Below, piece after piece: positions 54,530-63,994 of a stretch of DNA of 64,000 nt. Position 1 is the first letter of the stretch. Every line of letters begins with the position of its first letter. Origin of the DNA: Bacteroides propionicigenes (lineage in GTDB: Bacteria; Bacteroidota; Bacteroidia; Bacteroidales; Bacteroidaceae). The notes below the pieces were generated by a model. The model saw only the letters and a list, made by a program, of their open reading frames with translations, was not told where the DNA came from and searched no databases. A program made the position numbers and the translations under genes. The stretch lies in the NCBI RefSeq assembly GCF_018390535.1, contig NZ_JAHBBW010000002.1, positions 186,001 to 250,000 on the forward strand, given 5' to 3'.

Positions 54530-55124
54530 CAAACAACCAGCGGTTCAGCCAGCGGTTTACGTAGATATTCACAACCGCACAGCCCGCACCGATAGCCGCA
54601 CCCGCCAGCACATCCGAAGGATAATGTACTCCCTCGTTCATACGGGACACTCCGACGGAGCAAGCCCACAAAGCGGAAGGAGCTATCACATACCACTTGG
54701 GATATTTTATACATAAAGAGGTAGCAAGTGCGAAAGCGGATGCAGTATGCCCCGACGGGAAAGAGGGGCTGCTCTCGTAACTATACGGATGCACTCTATC
54801 CGGGTAGCGGTCATACGGACGTTCGCGGTCAATAAGATATTTCATGCCATACGTCACTACAAATGCACCCGCCACACTTGTCCCTACATATATGGCATCC
54901 TTCAATAAATCCTTATCCTTTTTAGCCCATGCCGTCAGCGCCATAGCCACCGGAACGCCAATGGCTACATAGGGCTCTGAACGTGAAATGAATTTATTAT
55001 AATTACGGACAAACTTATTATCCCAACTATTAATCCGATGCAATGTATTAATATCCCAATTCTGCGCAGAGAGATTTGATACAACAAAGGATACAAAAAA
55101 TACAAAAAAAATGGTTCTTTTCAT
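54522..55124 (-). CDS. PAP2-family phosphatase
   Basis: The 200-residue protein has a signal peptide (ending NLSAQ) and PAP2 motifs: KYLIDRERP (C1), PSFPSGHTASAF (C2) and SRMNEGVHYPSDVLAG (C3, with the catalytic His). The hydrophobic stretches match a membrane-associated phosphatase acting on lipid pyrophosphates or phosphatidate on the periplasmic side, for example undecaprenyl diphosphate or lipid A. Its own minus-strand -7 box (TATCTTTG) is at 55148-55155, with CAAA at 55178 as a possible -33 box at slightly long spacing. Confidence 0.93.
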   Translation of the reverse strand: MKRTIFFVFFVSFVVSNLSAQNWDINTLHRINSWDNKFVRNYNKFISRSEPYVAIGVPVAMALTAWAKKDKDLLKDAIYVGTSVAGAFVVTYGMKYLIDRERPYDRYPDRVHPYSYESSPSFPSGHTASAFALATSLCIKYPKWYVIAPSALWACSVGVSRMNEGVHYPSDVLAGAAIGAGCAVVNIYVNRWLNRWLFGK

Positions 55125-55147
55125 AAAACCTGTCTATTAGTTTGACG

Positions 55148-55155
55148 CAAAGATA
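55148..55155 (-). promoter_or_regulatory. -7 box for the PAP2 gene
   Basis: CAAAGATA on the plus strand reads TATCTTTG on the minus strand, 24 bases before the PAP2 start. The -33 candidate TTTG on the minus strand is at 55178-55181, spacer 22. Confidence 0.6.
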
Positions 55156-55188
55156 GCCGAAATCCTTAGAGTATTCGCAAAATTATCT

Positions 55189-55196
55189 TATCTTTG
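55189..55196 (+). promoter_or_regulatory. -7 box for the first AraC-family gene
   Basis: TATCTTTG, 41 bases before the ATG at 55238, diverging from the PAP2 promoter. Confidence 0.55.
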
Positions 55197-55237
55197 TTGC
55201 CACAATTTACATATTAATACAATTCACATATCTATTC

Positions 55238-56140
55238 ATGACATTAAATAGTTGTTGCGCTCGGCAAATTGATTGTGCACTATGTCCCCAAACACCTCAA
55301 GGAGCATTGATATATAGCCAATACTCTAAAGGACAGCATTTCTCTGCCGAAAAGTGTACGCAAAACTGCATAATATTCATATTGAAAGGTGAATTGCTTG
55401 TCAACAGTGAGGAATATCCCGGCACTACTTTACAAGCCCGCCAATGTATTTTGCAAGCTATCGGCTCCAAAGTAGAATTACTGGCGCTGACCGATGTTGA
55501 ATACCTTACCTATTGGTTTACGGAACTTCCCCTCCTCTGTGAAGAACGCTACAAAGAAATACTTGAAACAGCACACGCTCCGCTGACCTATACTCCTTTG
55601 GTAGCCATTCCCAAGTTGGAACGGTTACTTGATGACTTAACAGAATATTTCAAAGAACAACCGAACGCCTGCAGCAAGTATCTCGACATCAAATGCCAGG
55701 AAATAATTTATATACTGACCTGCTACTACCCGATTCAGCAAATCTCCACTTTCTTCTATCCAATCAGCACGTATACGGAAAGTTTCCACTATTTCGTCAT
55801 GCAGAACTACGATAAAGTGAAAAACGTAGAAGAGTTTGCCCACCTTGGCGGATATACCACAACCACTTTCCGGCGGTTATTCAAAAATATGTATGGCGTA
55901 CCCGTATACGAATGGATTCTGGATAAGAAACGTGAGGGCATTTTAAATGACCTGCGATATACCAAACAACGCATTTCTGCAATCAGCACCCGATATGGAT
56001 TCGATTCATTATCACACTTCGCCCACTTCTGCAAAGACTCTTTTGGCGATACTCCCCGTGCCTTGCGAAAACGTGCCGCCAACGGTGAAAACATCACTAT
56101 AATCTGCAAAGAACACAATAAAGAACAAGAGGACGAGTAG
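55238..56140 (+). CDS. AraC-family regulator with N-terminal Cys motif, paralogue 1
   Basis: The 300-residue protein starts MTLNSCCARQIDCALCP, with cysteines spaced C-x6-C-x2-C-P. A cupin-like sensor region (CIIFILKGELLVNSEEYPG) follows, and the C-terminal double HTH runs from about residue 200 to 285 (FAHLGGYTTTTFRRLFKNMY, ISAISTRYGFDSLSHFAHFC). A close relative is encoded on the far side of the frd operon at 59895-60785 with the same Cys spacing and the shared NYDKVKxVEExAxLGGYTTTTFRR segment. It faces the frd operon on the same strand, 162 bases upstream. Control of frd is an inference from position. Confidence 0.9.
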   Translation: MTLNSCCARQIDCALCPQTPQGALIYSQYSKGQHFSAEKCTQNCIIFILKGELLVNSEEYPGTTLQARQCILQAIGSKVELLALTDVEYLTYWFTELPLLCEERYKEILETAHAPLTYTPLVAIPKLERLLDDLTEYFKEQPNACSKYLDIKCQEIIYILTCYYPIQQISTFFYPISTYTESFHYFVMQNYDKVKNVEEFAHLGGYTTTTFRRLFKNMYGVPVYEWILDKKREGILNDLRYTKQRISAISTRYGFDSLSHFAHFCKDSFGDTPRALRKRAANGENITIICKEHNKEQEDE

Positions 56141-56199
56141 CACAGCTTACTTGTCCGCAAACTTCATTGCCTACCGATTACGGAATTATTTCTTTAATT

Positions 56200-56232
56200 C
56201 CTTGTTTAATCAAGGTATTTCCTCTATTTTTG
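56200..56232 (+). promoter_or_regulatory. frd operon promoter with a dyad over the -33 region
   Basis: TATTTTTG at 56225-56232 is a -7 box; CTTG at 56201-56204 is a 3-of-4 match to the -33 box with a 20-base spacer. The dyad CCTTG-TTTAAT-CAAGG (56200-56215) covers the -33 box, a likely place for an operator. The leader is about 65 bases. Confidence 0.6.
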
Positions 56233-56302
56233 CGAGAAATTAGTAAGACCGTATTTAAAGAATATATTTTCTAACTATTAAATAATTTAAATTCAATCAT
56301 TT

Positions 56303-57007
56303 ATGTGGTTAAGTAATTCATCTGTAGGAAGGAAAGTGGTGATGAGCGTTACCGGTATCGCCCTTGTCCTGTTTCTGACATTTCACATGGCGATGAACCT
56401 TGTTGCATTGGTTTCGGCCAACGGCTACAACATGGTTTGTGAGTTCCTGGGAGCAAACTGGTATGCATTGGTAGCTACCGTAGGTTTGGCTGCTTTGTTC
56501 ATCATCCACATCATCTACGCTTTCTGGCTGACTATGCAGAACCGCAAGGCACGCGGTAACGAACGTTATGCCGTAGTAGACAAGCCTAAAACTGTGGAAT
56601 GGGCTTCTCAAAACATGCTTGTGCTGGGTATCATCGTAATTGTAGGTCTCGGTCTGCACTTGGTAAACTTCTGGGCTAAAATGCAGCTCCCCGAACTAAT
56701 GCACAACATGGGTATGCATGCTGACACACTTACTTTGGCTTATGCAGCCAACGGCGTTTATCACATCCAGAACACCTTCTCTAACCCGGTATTCGTAGTG
56801 CTTTACCTCATTTGGCTGGGTGCATTGTGGTTCCACCTGACTCACGGTTTCTGGAGCTCCATGCAGTCTTTGGGCTGGAACAACAAAGTATGGATCAACC
56901 GTTGGAAATGTATCTCCAACATCTATTCCACTATCGTTGTTGTATGCTTCGCTCTGGTAGTTGTCGCATTCTTCATCAAATCAATGATGTGTAGCGGCGC
57001 TTGCTAA
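56303..57007 (+). CDS. frdC: Fumarate reductase/succinate dehydrogenase cytochrome b subunit
   Basis: The 234-residue membrane subunit has five hydrophobic segments, the plan of the single-subunit diheme type found in Wolinella-like fumarate reductases. MSVTGIALVLFLTFHMAMNL gives the first helix with a heme-ligand His, and further His residues lie in LAALFIIHIIYAFWL, VGLGLHLVNFWAK and LGALWFHLTHGFWS. It passes electrons from menaquinol to the FrdB iron-sulfur subunit. It is the first gene of frdC-frdA-frdB, with 35- and 33-base gaps. Confidence 0.95.
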   Translation: MWLSNSSVGRKVVMSVTGIALVLFLTFHMAMNLVALVSANGYNMVCEFLGANWYALVATVGLAALFIIHIIYAFWLTMQNRKARGNERYAVVDKPKTVEWASQNMLVLGIIVIVGLGLHLVNFWAKMQLPELMHNMGMHADTLTLAYAANGVYHIQNTFSNPVFVVLYLIWLGALWFHLTHGFWSSMQSLGWNNKVWINRWKCISNIYSTIVVVCFALVVVAFFIKSMMCSGAC

Positions 57008-57042
57008 TAAATTATTGTAAATGATTAAATTGTAATAGCATT

Positions 57043-58989
57043 ATGACTAAGATAGATTCTAAAATACCGGAAGGACCGGTAGCTGAGAAATGGACTAACT
57101 ATAAAGCTCACCAAAAATTAGTGAACCCTGCCAACAAACGCCGTTTGGACATCATCGTAGTAGGAACCGGACTTGCCGGCGCTTCTGCTGCCGCTTCTCT
57201 CGGTGAAATGGGTTTCAGAGTATTCAATTTCTGCATTCAAGACTCTCCGCGCCGCGCACATTCTATCGCTGCACAAGGTGGTATCAATGCTGCAAAGAAT
57301 TATCAAAACGACGGTGACTCCGTTTACCGCTTATTCTACGATACTGTAAAGGGTGGCGACTATCGTGCCCGCGAAGCAAACGTTTACCGTTTAGCTGAAG
57401 TATCAAACGCCATCATCGACCAATGCGTTGCACAAGGTGTTCCTTTCGCTCGCGAATACGGCGGTCTGCTCGACAACCGTTCTTTCGGTGGCGCACAAGT
57501 TTCACGTACATTCTACGCTAAAGGCCAAACAGGTCAACAGCTGCTGCTGGGTGCATACTCTGCATTGAGCCGTCAGGTAAACGTAGGTACTGTAAAACTG
57601 TTTACCCGCTATGAAATGCAGGACGTTGTGCTCGTTGAAGGACGCGCCCGCGGTATCATCGCAAAGAACCTCGTAACCGGTAAGTTGGAACGCTTTGCCG
57701 CTCATGCAGTGGTTATCGCTACCGGCGGTTACGGAAACGCATACTTCCTTTCTACCAATGCAATGACTTGTAACTGTACGGCAGCTATTTCTTGCTACCG
57801 CAAGGGTGCATGGATGGCTAACCCAGCTTACGTACAGATTCACCCGACTTGTATTCCTGTACACGGTGACAAACAGTCTAAACTGACTCTGATGTCCGAA
57901 TCACTGCGTAACGACGGTCGCATCTGGGTTCCGAAGAAACTGGAAGATGCCAAGAAACTACAAGAAGGCACTCTGCAAGGAAAAGATATTCCCGAAGAAG
58001 ACCGCGACTACTACTTGGAACGCCGTTATCCGGCATTCGGTAACCTCGTTCCGCGCGACGTTGCCAGCCGTGCAGCCAAAGAACGTTGCGACAAGGGCTT
58101 CGGCGTAAACAATACCGGCCTGGCCGTATTCCTCGACTTCAGCGATGCAATCAACCGTCTGGGCAAGGATGTAGTAGCTCAACGTTACGGTAACCTCTTC
58201 GATATGTACGAAGAAATCACCGACGTAAGCCCGTACGAGAACCCGATGATGATTTATCCTGCCATCCACTATACAATGGGCGGTATCTGGGTTGATTACG
58301 AACTGCAGACTTCCATCAAGGGTCTGTTCGCTATCGGCGAATGTAACTTCTCCGACCACGGCGCAAACCGCCTCGGTGCTTCTGCATTGATGCAAGGTCT
58401 GGCCGACGGCTATTTCGTATTGCCTTACACTATCCAGAACTATCTGGCCGACCAGATTACCGTTCCCCGCTTCTCTACCGATTTGCCTGAATTTGCCGCT
58501 GCAGAAAAGGCTATCCAAGACAAGATTGACTGGATGATGAACATCAAGGGTAAGAAGTCTGTAGATTCCATCCACAAGGAACTGGGTCATGTAATGTGGG
58601 AATATGTCGGCATGGGACGTACTGCCGAAGGTTTGAAAGAAGGATTGAAGAAGATGAAAGAAATCCGCAAGGAATTTGAAACTAACCTCTTCATTCCGGG
58701 CGACAAAGAAGGCATGAACGTAGAACTCGATAAGGCCATCCGTCTGTACGACTTCATCATAATGGGTGAATTAGTAGCTTACGATGCCCTGAACCGTGAC
58801 GAAAGCTGTGGCGGTCACTTCCGCGAAGAATACCAGACTGAGGAAGGCGAAGCTAAACGTGATGATGAAAACTTCTTCTACGTTGCTTGCTGGGAATACC
58901 AAGGCTCTGACGAAAAAGCTCCGGTATTGCTGAAAGAACCGCTGGTTTACGAAGCAATCAAAGTACAGACTCGTAACTATAAGAGCTAA
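57043..58989 (+). CDS. frdA: Fumarate reductase/succinate dehydrogenase flavoprotein subunit
   Basis: The 648-residue catalytic subunit has the FAD dinucleotide motif [12 protein letters not shown] (GxGxxG at residues 41-46) and [15 protein letters not shown], in which His73 is the covalent FAD attachment site. GGYGN and the substrate-binding HPTCIPVHG segment follow, then [11 protein letters not shown] with the catalytic Arg and [12 protein letters not shown], and [19 protein letters not shown]. The length fits the Bacteroides/Wolinella type. In Bacteroides this complex reduces fumarate to succinate as the main electron sink of anaerobic sugar use. Confidence 0.97.
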   Translation: MTKIDSKIPEGPVAEKWTNYKAHQKLVNPANKRRLDIIVVGTGLAGASAAASLGEMGFRVFNFCIQDSPRRAHSIAAQGGINAAKNYQNDGDSVYRLFYDTVKGGDYRAREANVYRLAEVSNAIIDQCVAQGVPFAREYGGLLDNRSFGGAQVSRTFYAKGQTGQQLLLGAYSALSRQVNVGTVKLFTRYEMQDVVLVEGRARGIIAKNLVTGKLERFAAHAVVIATGGYGNAYFLSTNAMTCNCTAAISCYRKGAWMANPAYVQIHPTCIPVHGDKQSKLTLMSESLRNDGRIWVPKKLEDAKKLQEGTLQGKDIPEEDRDYYLERRYPAFGNLVPRDVASRAAKERCDKGFGVNNTGLAVFLDFSDAINRLGKDVVAQRYGNLFDMYEEITDVSPYENPMMIYPAIHYTMGGIWVDYELQTSIKGLFAIGECNFSDHGANRLGASALMQGLADGYFVLPYTIQNYLADQITVPRFSTDLPEFAAAEKAIQDKIDWMMNIKGKKSVDSIHKELGHVMWEYVGMGRTAEGLKEGLKKMKEIRKEFETNLFIPGDKEGMNVELDKAIRLYDFIIMGELVAYDALNRDESCGGHFREEYQTEEGEAKRDDENFFYVACWEYQGSDEKAPVLLKEPLVYEAIKVQTRNYKS

Positions 58990-59022
58990 TCGGGAAGTTG
59001 AACATTTAAAGAATTAAAGAAA

Positions 59023-59778
59023 ATGGATAAAAATATATCATTTACGCTCAAGGTATGGCGCCAGAAGGGTCCGAAAGCAAAAGGCGCTTTTGAAACATAC
59101 CAAATGAAAGATATTCCGGGCGATACTTCATTCCTCGAAATGCTGGATATTCTGAACGAACAGCTCATCAGTGAAGGTAAAGAACCGGTTGTATTCGACC
59201 ATGACTGCCGCGAAGGTATCTGCGGTATGTGTTCTCTCTACATCAACGGACATCCGCATGGACCTGCAACAGGTGCCACTACCTGCCAGATCTATATGCG
59301 CCGATTCAACGACGGTGATACTATCACCGTGGAACCTTGGCGTTCTGCCGGTTTCCCGGTTATCAAAGACTTAATGGTAGACCGTACGGCATACGACAAG
59401 ATTATGCAAGCCGGCGGTTATGTTAGTGTACGCACAGGCGCTCCTCAGGATGCCAACGCTATCCTGATTCCGAAGCCCATCGCTGACGAAGCTATGGATG
59501 CCGCTTCCTGCATCGGTTGCGGTGCTTGTGTAGCTGCTTGTAAGAACGGTTCTGCCATGCTGTTCGTTTCTGCCAAAGTAAGCCAGTTGAACCTGTTGCC
59601 TCAAGGCAAACCGGAAGCATTGCGCCGTGCCAAAGCCATGTTGAGCAAAATGGATGAACTCGGTTTCGGTAACTGTACAAACACTCGTGCTTGTGAAGCT
59701 GAATGTCCGAAGAATGTTTCCATCAGCAACATCGCACGTCTGAACCGCGACTTCATCATCGCAAAACTGAAAGACTAA
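59023..59778 (+). CDS. frdB: Fumarate reductase/succinate dehydrogenase iron-sulfur subunit
   Basis: The 251-residue subunit has a plant-type ferredoxin domain with the 2Fe-2S ligands in CREGICGMC and GATTCQI. Its C-terminal domain has two cluster motifs, [14 protein letters not shown] and [15 protein letters not shown], for the 4Fe-4S and 3Fe-4S centres. It links FrdC hemes to the flavin of FrdA. A strong terminator follows at 59812. Confidence 0.97.
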   Translation: MDKNISFTLKVWRQKGPKAKGAFETYQMKDIPGDTSFLEMLDILNEQLISEGKEPVVFDHDCREGICGMCSLYINGHPHGPATGATTCQIYMRRFNDGDTITVEPWRSAGFPVIKDLMVDRTAYDKIMQAGGYVSVRTGAPQDANAILIPKPIADEAMDAASCIGCGACVAACKNGSAMLFVSAKVSQLNLLPQGKPEALRRAKAMLSKMDELGFGNCTNTRACEAECPKNVSISNIARLNRDFIIAKLKD

Positions 59779-59811
59779 CCGTACTTTCTACATTTGATTA
59801 ATATCACAAAG

Positions 59812-59846
59812 AACTCTTCTATCGGGAAACCGGTAGAGGAGTTTTT
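59812..59846 (+). terminator. Terminator of the frd operon
   Basis: AACTCTTCTATCGG pairs with CCGGTAGAGGAGTT (two G-U pairs) around GAAA and runs into six Ts. Confidence 0.92.
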
Positions 59847-59894
59847 TATTATAGAAACAAGAACAAAAGCCCTTATCCAAGCTGAGAAGCAACC

Positions 59895-60785
59895 TTAAAC
59901 GGGCAAAAGCACAGAGTTCTGAACCGAAGAGTATGACGAGCTCGCAGCCTCTTTCCTTAAACTGCGAGGAGACAATCCGAAGTTCTTCTTGCAGAAGTTA
60001 GAGAAGTGGGGCAAAGATTCAAAGCCATACTTATAGCAAATCTCAGAGATTGTAAAATTTGTATGCTGAAGCTCATAAAGAATGCCTTCTTTTCTGCGTT
60101 CCTGCATCCACTCATACACAGGCTGATGGAATACCGAAGTAAATATGCGGCGGAAAGTCGTGGTTGTATATCCTCCTAATTTGGCAAGTTCCTCAACCGT
60201 CTTGACCTTATCATAGTTCTTAAGCACAAAATACTGAAAACTGGTAGTATATTTCGACAGTGAGTGCACCAACATGGAAAGCTCGTAATCCGAATAGTAA
60301 TGCCACAAAATGAATGCAAGTTCTTTTTGCTTAAATTGCAGCAACTCTCTACAGATTTTCTCTCCGACTAAATAAGCCTTCGAAGCTTCCAAGAAGAAAT
60401 TTAGTTCAGAACAAATCTTTAAAGGATAAAATATAAGAGGCGGAATCACATTATCTACGATATGCTGATAGCGTCCCTCGCAAAAGAATTCCGGTTGTGA
60501 AAACCGATAGCATATACATTCCACATCCGTCATTGCAAGCACTTCATACTTTGAACCGATAGCCTGAAGAAGAAATTCGCCCGCATGCAATGTCACTCCT
60601 GCGTACTCTTTGCTATTAATAAGGACTTCACCTTTCAAAAGAAATATAATGATATTGTCATCACATCTGGGCATGACAAAATGAAATCCCCTACTATGAG
60701 AAGCATGCAGAATAAGGTTATCCACAGCTTTGGGACATTTGAGACAATCAGTATTAACCGCTCCACAAGCGGAAGAGTCATGCAT
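59895..60785 (-). CDS. AraC-family regulator with N-terminal Cys motif, paralogue 2
   Basis: The start is taken at the ATG 60785 (MHDSSACGAVNTDCLKCP), because the longer open frame begins at a TTG that overlaps a minus-strand -7 box (60819-60826). About 296 residues. The cysteines are spaced C-x6-C-x2-C-P as in the paralogue at 55238. The cupin-like region (NIIIFLLKGEVLINSKEYAGV) and the AraC HTH (LAKLGGYTTTTFRRIFTSVF, ISEICYKYGFESLPHFSNFC) also align well. It is transcribed toward the frd operon's end. Ligand and targets are unknown; a redox or metal signal is possible given the cysteines. Confidence 0.9.
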   Translation of the reverse strand: MHDSSACGAVNTDCLKCPKAVDNLILHASHSRGFHFVMPRCDDNIIIFLLKGEVLINSKEYAGVTLHAGEFLLQAIGSKYEVLAMTDVECICYRFSQPEFFCEGRYQHIVDNVIPPLIFYPLKICSELNFFLEASKAYLVGEKICRELLQFKQKELAFILWHYYSDYELSMLVHSLSKYTTSFQYFVLKNYDKVKTVEELAKLGGYTTTTFRRIFTSVFHQPVYEWMQERRKEGILYELQHTNFTISEICYKYGFESLPHFSNFCKKNFGLSPRSLRKEAASSSYSSVQNSVLLPV

Positions 60786-60818
60786 AGCAGGACAGAATGT
60801 TTTGTTTGTTTGCTTTCG

Positions 60819-60826
60819 CAAAAATA
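60819..60826 (-). promoter_or_regulatory. -7 box for the second AraC-family gene
   Basis: CAAAAATA on the plus strand reads TATTTTTG on the minus strand, 33 bases before the ATG at 60785. It decides the start by excluding the upstream TTG. Confidence 0.6.
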
Positions 60827-60854
60827 AACATAAACATCTAACAAAAAAAATATT

Positions 60855-60887
60855 CCCCGAAAACTTATGCTTTTAAAGTTTTCGGGG
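60855..60887 (-). terminator. Terminator of the fimbrillin operon
   Basis: CCCCGAAAACTT is mirrored at 60876-60887 around nine bases; on the minus strand it is followed by a run of eight Ts. Confidence 0.92.
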
Positions 60888-60933
60888 ATATATTAATGTA
60901 TTATGAAAGAATTGGAACTTTTACATCAAAACT

Positions 60934-61914
60934 TTATAGTCCAGTAAATGTACCGTTTTCATCTGTCCATTTACCAGTCTCCGGAATAAATTTGATAGAA
61001 GTCGCGTCACTCGTCAATGTCAATGTATAACGGATGTTCTTACCCATTCCCCAGCTACCTGTGAGGTTAACTGTTTTAGTGCCGTCAAAAGTAGGTTCAC
61101 CTAATTTCTCTCCATTTTTCGGCGCAGCAGTATAAGTAACATCTACAGTCACACCCGTTAAGTTATCTTGAGGCATCAACATAAATAAGGCATTACCGGC
61201 AGTCTCAAATGATGCAGATGCATTGGAATCAGCAGTAGTCGGAGTAACTGTTACAGTACCTGCATATTCATAAGTCACACCTGAAACAGACTCTACCAAA
61301 CTACTCCAAGCACCTACCGTAGCGCTTCCATCAAAAGTAAAAGTAGCTTTATCTTTTGCACCTTTAATCACTAATTTCGATACGGTATAAGTAAAATCCG
61401 GAGTACTTCCCTTAATGGAGAAATTCACCTGTGTCAAAAGATGCTGAAAAGGAAGAGTTATAGCTGATTCAGACTTTATCTGATTTATTACATTGGCAGC
61501 AACCAAATCTTCTTGACCAGTAACAGCTTTTACTGTATATTCAAACTTCGGATAACCTGCGGCAGTGATATCCAAAGTTTGTGCCGGTGAAGTAGCAAAG
61601 AATTGTAATTTACCGGAAGACGGCCAATAGTAGTTTCCTGTATATTGCCATTCCGAAGACGGCTTAGTAACTTCTACATTATCCATAAAACCTGTACTCA
61701 ACTGTACAGCCGGTCCCATTGCATCTGTCGTTTTATAAGCATTTACAGTAAACGTTTTAAGGTTACCGGCAGTAATCACCTCCGCTTTTGTTCCGGCCTT
61801 CACCACTGTTCCGAATTTAATTTGGTTTGTTGTGCTTACATTCTCAAACTCTTCATTCTCAGAGCAACTTGCCATTGCTACGGCAGCTAAAGCTACCAAT
61901 AAAATTTTCTTCAT
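60934..61914 (-). CDS. Fimbrillin-family lipoprotein
   Basis: MKKILLVALAAVAMASC is a lipoprotein signal with Cys17. The rest of the 326-residue protein is beta-rich with low Cys content and the Mfa/FimA-like pattern: an N-terminal strand block (IKFGTVVKAGTKAEVIT), YYWPSSGKLQFFATSP, LPFQHLLTQVNFSI and a late NIRYTLTLTSDATSIKF strand. These fit the Bacteroidales fimbrillin superfamily (PF13149 type). It is the last gene of a DUF3575-DUF5119-fimbrillin set and is probably a structural or accessory subunit of a surface fibre. Confidence 0.85.
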   Translation of the reverse strand: MKKILLVALAAVAMASCSENEEFENVSTTNQIKFGTVVKAGTKAEVITAGNLKTFTVNAYKTTDAMGPAVQLSTGFMDNVEVTKPSSEWQYTGNYYWPSSGKLQFFATSPAQTLDITAAGYPKFEYTVKAVTGQEDLVAANVINQIKSESAITLPFQHLLTQVNFSIKGSTPDFTYTVSKLVIKGAKDKATFTFDGSATVGAWSSLVESVSGVTYEYAGTVTVTPTTADSNASASFETAGNALFMLMPQDNLTGVTVDVTYTAAPKNGEKLGEPTFDGTKTVNLTGSWGMGKNIRYTLTLTSDATSIKFIPETGKWTDENGTFTGL

Positions 61915-61959
61915 AACTACTTGTTTTTTAGTTAATATATTAATTTCCTTATCTTGTTT

Positions 61960-62925
61960 TTACACAATAATATCTACATTAGTTTCATCATCCCAATCGT
62001 TCACATCTCCGTCAATACCACCATTTCCACCTTCCCCTTTATCTACCTCTACCGTAATCTGTCCATCAGGGACAGGTACTTCAATATGTATTTCCTCATC
62101 GGGAACAGACGGTGTTTCTTCTCCCTCATCAGGAATCGGAGGTGCTACCAAATCTTTAATATCCACCTGTACTTCCTGTACCTGTTTATCCACTTTGACA
62201 ATTTTAATGGTCAGTACCATTGGATTATCAATACGTGTATCAACACCTTTCGGAAGCATGAAATGTGAAAAATATCCCCATAGCAGTCCATTTTTACAAT
62301 CTGTCTCCACACAGACAGGCATCTCGGCAGGTTCACACATTCTTTTACCAAGATAGTAACCGCCATTCAACCCGCTCACATGACACACAACAGCCGATAT
62401 ATTTTCCACACCACTCACCTTTATATCAAACGAATAGTTATTCACCACCCGTTCCGGTTTCAGTTTCATCACACGGGCCGTTTCACTCTTTGTAATCTCC
62501 ACATCGTCCAATGCCACAACATAGAGGTTATCCGGTGACCAAACCATATCTTTCCCGCCATTCATACCTATACACTGCTCTGTATATGCCCTGATAGTCT
62601 CGTAACTTCCATCACCATCTATACAGACCACCTCCGTATTATAGTTATAAACTATCATTGCATAATTACCGGGCGGCACTTTTACCTCTCCTCCAACAGC
62701 CGGCAGATAACTTTCCACCTTCCGTCCTTCGGCATCTTTCGGATAAAATATTACCCGCATCGTTTCCGGTAACTCCTCTGCCACCTCCGTCCAGTCCAAC
62801 GTTATCTGTACGCCACTGACAGGATAATCATCCAACACCCCTCTGAAACTACATCCCGACAGAGTTATAAATAGGCAGAACAGAGCTATCAGTAAACTAT
62901 ATCTGACATTTCCTATCACATTCAT
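61960..62925 (-). CDS. DUF5119-domain lipoprotein
   Basis: The start at 62925 (MNVIGNVRYSLLIALFCLFI) overlaps the upstream DUF3575 stop by four bases. The signal ends at a lipobox Cys in LSGC. The domain begins with VQITLDWTEVAEELPETMRV and contains YNYNTEVVCIDGDGSYETIRAYT, typical of DUF5119 proteins from fimbrial loci. The last 60 residues are acidic and rich in Pro, Gly and Asp (PDEGEETPSVPDEE), perhaps a flexible surface linker. Its place between the DUF3575 and fimbrillin genes supports a role in fimbria assembly or anchoring. Confidence 0.85.
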   Translation of the reverse strand: MNVIGNVRYSLLIALFCLFITLSGCSFRGVLDDYPVSGVQITLDWTEVAEELPETMRVIFYPKDAEGRKVESYLPAVGGEVKVPPGNYAMIVYNYNTEVVCIDGDGSYETIRAYTEQCIGMNGGKDMVWSPDNLYVVALDDVEITKSETARVMKLKPERVVNNYSFDIKVSGVENISAVVCHVSGLNGGYYLGKRMCEPAEMPVCVETDCKNGLLWGYFSHFMLPKGVDTRIDNPMVLTIKIVKVDKQVQEVQVDIKDLVAPPIPDEGEETPSVPDEEIHIEVPVPDGQITVEVDKGEGGNGGIDGDVNDWDDETNVDIIV

Positions 62926-63890
62926 CGTCCTGCCGTTATATGCCACACTAAAGAAACTTTCGCCTTTGTAGGACCAATGAAATGATAGCGTCCACCATTC
63001 GTCCAGACTAAATCCCCTTTATAAGAGGTATATTTACGATACTCCGTCATTAAATAACCTATCCCCAAACTACACTCAATCGCCAAACGTCCGGCTATCC
63101 GGCGTGCATATCCGTAAGTCAGCCCCGAAGCTGCGTAATATTTGCCGCGAATGCCGTTCTCTTCCTTCAATTGAAAATCATATACTCCGCCTTCTGCATA
63201 TCCCCCCAAGAAATGACCAGTCAGCTTGTCACGCATATTTCTGTTGCCCAGCCAATAACGAACTTCCATACCTCCCGAGAGAAGCTGATAGCAAAAGCTA
63301 TGTCGGCTGTTCAACCACCAGGGACATTTATATTCGGTATTCAAAGACCACTTCCGCCCTATCGAAAGCTCTACTTCCACATTCGGGGCCAATACTAAAT
63401 CATATAATATATTATTCTTCAGAGCCACAATAACCTTACGCGATGTATCCGCTTTTTTCTCTTCCGCCATCAACACAGCCGATGGAACAATCCGTTCTGC
63501 ACTTATGTATATCATAGGCAGCATCTTCTCCGACATCCGTATATCTGCTATGGGCAGTTCCTCCGACTTTATCATACATCTGCCAATCCTCGGAAAAATA
63601 ACTTGCGACAAATATCTATAAGCTCTACCGCCGTTTAAATAGCACAACAACTCCGTCAATCTGTCAAAACTCCCGTAATGATACTGAATCAACATTAATA
63701 CTTCTTCTCTGTCCGGCACATTCTTATCAGCGGTTACCCACTGATAGACTTCTTCCCACTTATCCGGTTCTATCATTGAATTATTCACCGAATTATTTAC
63801 AATCATCAATGTATTAGCCCGCATATACTCTCTCCCCACCAAAAGTAAAAAGAGTATCATAAGAATAATTATATTGACGCGATTCACCAT
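62922..63890 (-). CDS. DUF3575-domain outer-membrane-type protein
   Basis: The 322-residue protein has an N-terminal membrane segment or signal (IIILMILFLLLV). A middle region follows, and the DUF3575 beta-barrel-like part starts at ALKNNILYDLVLAPNVEVEL and includes KWSLNTEYKCPWW, GHFLGGYAEGGVYDFQ and AIECSLGIGYLMTEYRKY. These features are typical of the first gene in Bacteroidales fimbrial clusters, thought to be an outer-membrane component. The stop overlaps the DUF5119 start. A minus-strand -7 box (TACTTTTG) is at 63911-63918. Confidence 0.85.
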   Translation of the reverse strand: MVNRVNIIILMILFLLLVGREYMRANTLMIVNNSVNNSMIEPDKWEEVYQWVTADKNVPDREEVLMLIQYHYGSFDRLTELLCYLNGGRAYRYLSQVIFPRIGRCMIKSEELPIADIRMSEKMLPMIYISAERIVPSAVLMAEEKKADTSRKVIVALKNNILYDLVLAPNVEVELSIGRKWSLNTEYKCPWWLNSRHSFCYQLLSGGMEVRYWLGNRNMRDKLTGHFLGGYAEGGVYDFQLKEENGIRGKYYAASGLTYGYARRIAGRLAIECSLGIGYLMTEYRKYTSYKGDLVWTNGGRYHFIGPTKAKVSLVWHITAGR

Positions 63891-63910
63891 AACCTTACGT
63901 TATATGAAAG

Positions 63911-63918
63911 CAAAAGTA
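63911..63918 (-). promoter_or_regulatory. -7 box for the fimbrillin cluster
   Basis: CAAAAGTA on the plus strand reads TACTTTTG on the minus strand, 20 bases before the DUF3575 start. Confidence 0.6.
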
Positions 63919-63960
63919 AGCTATTAAAGTTAAAGAAAATACAGAAAGACTAACTCATTT

Positions 63961-63994
63961 AAACGATTGGAAGGCTTTGTGAAACGATTGGAAG
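63961..63994. repeat. 13-bp direct repeat spaced by 21 bp
   Basis: AAACGATTGGAAG occurs at 63961 and 63982, two helical turns apart, upstream of the fimbrillin-cluster promoter near the window edge. The array may continue beyond the window. Confidence 0.7.
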
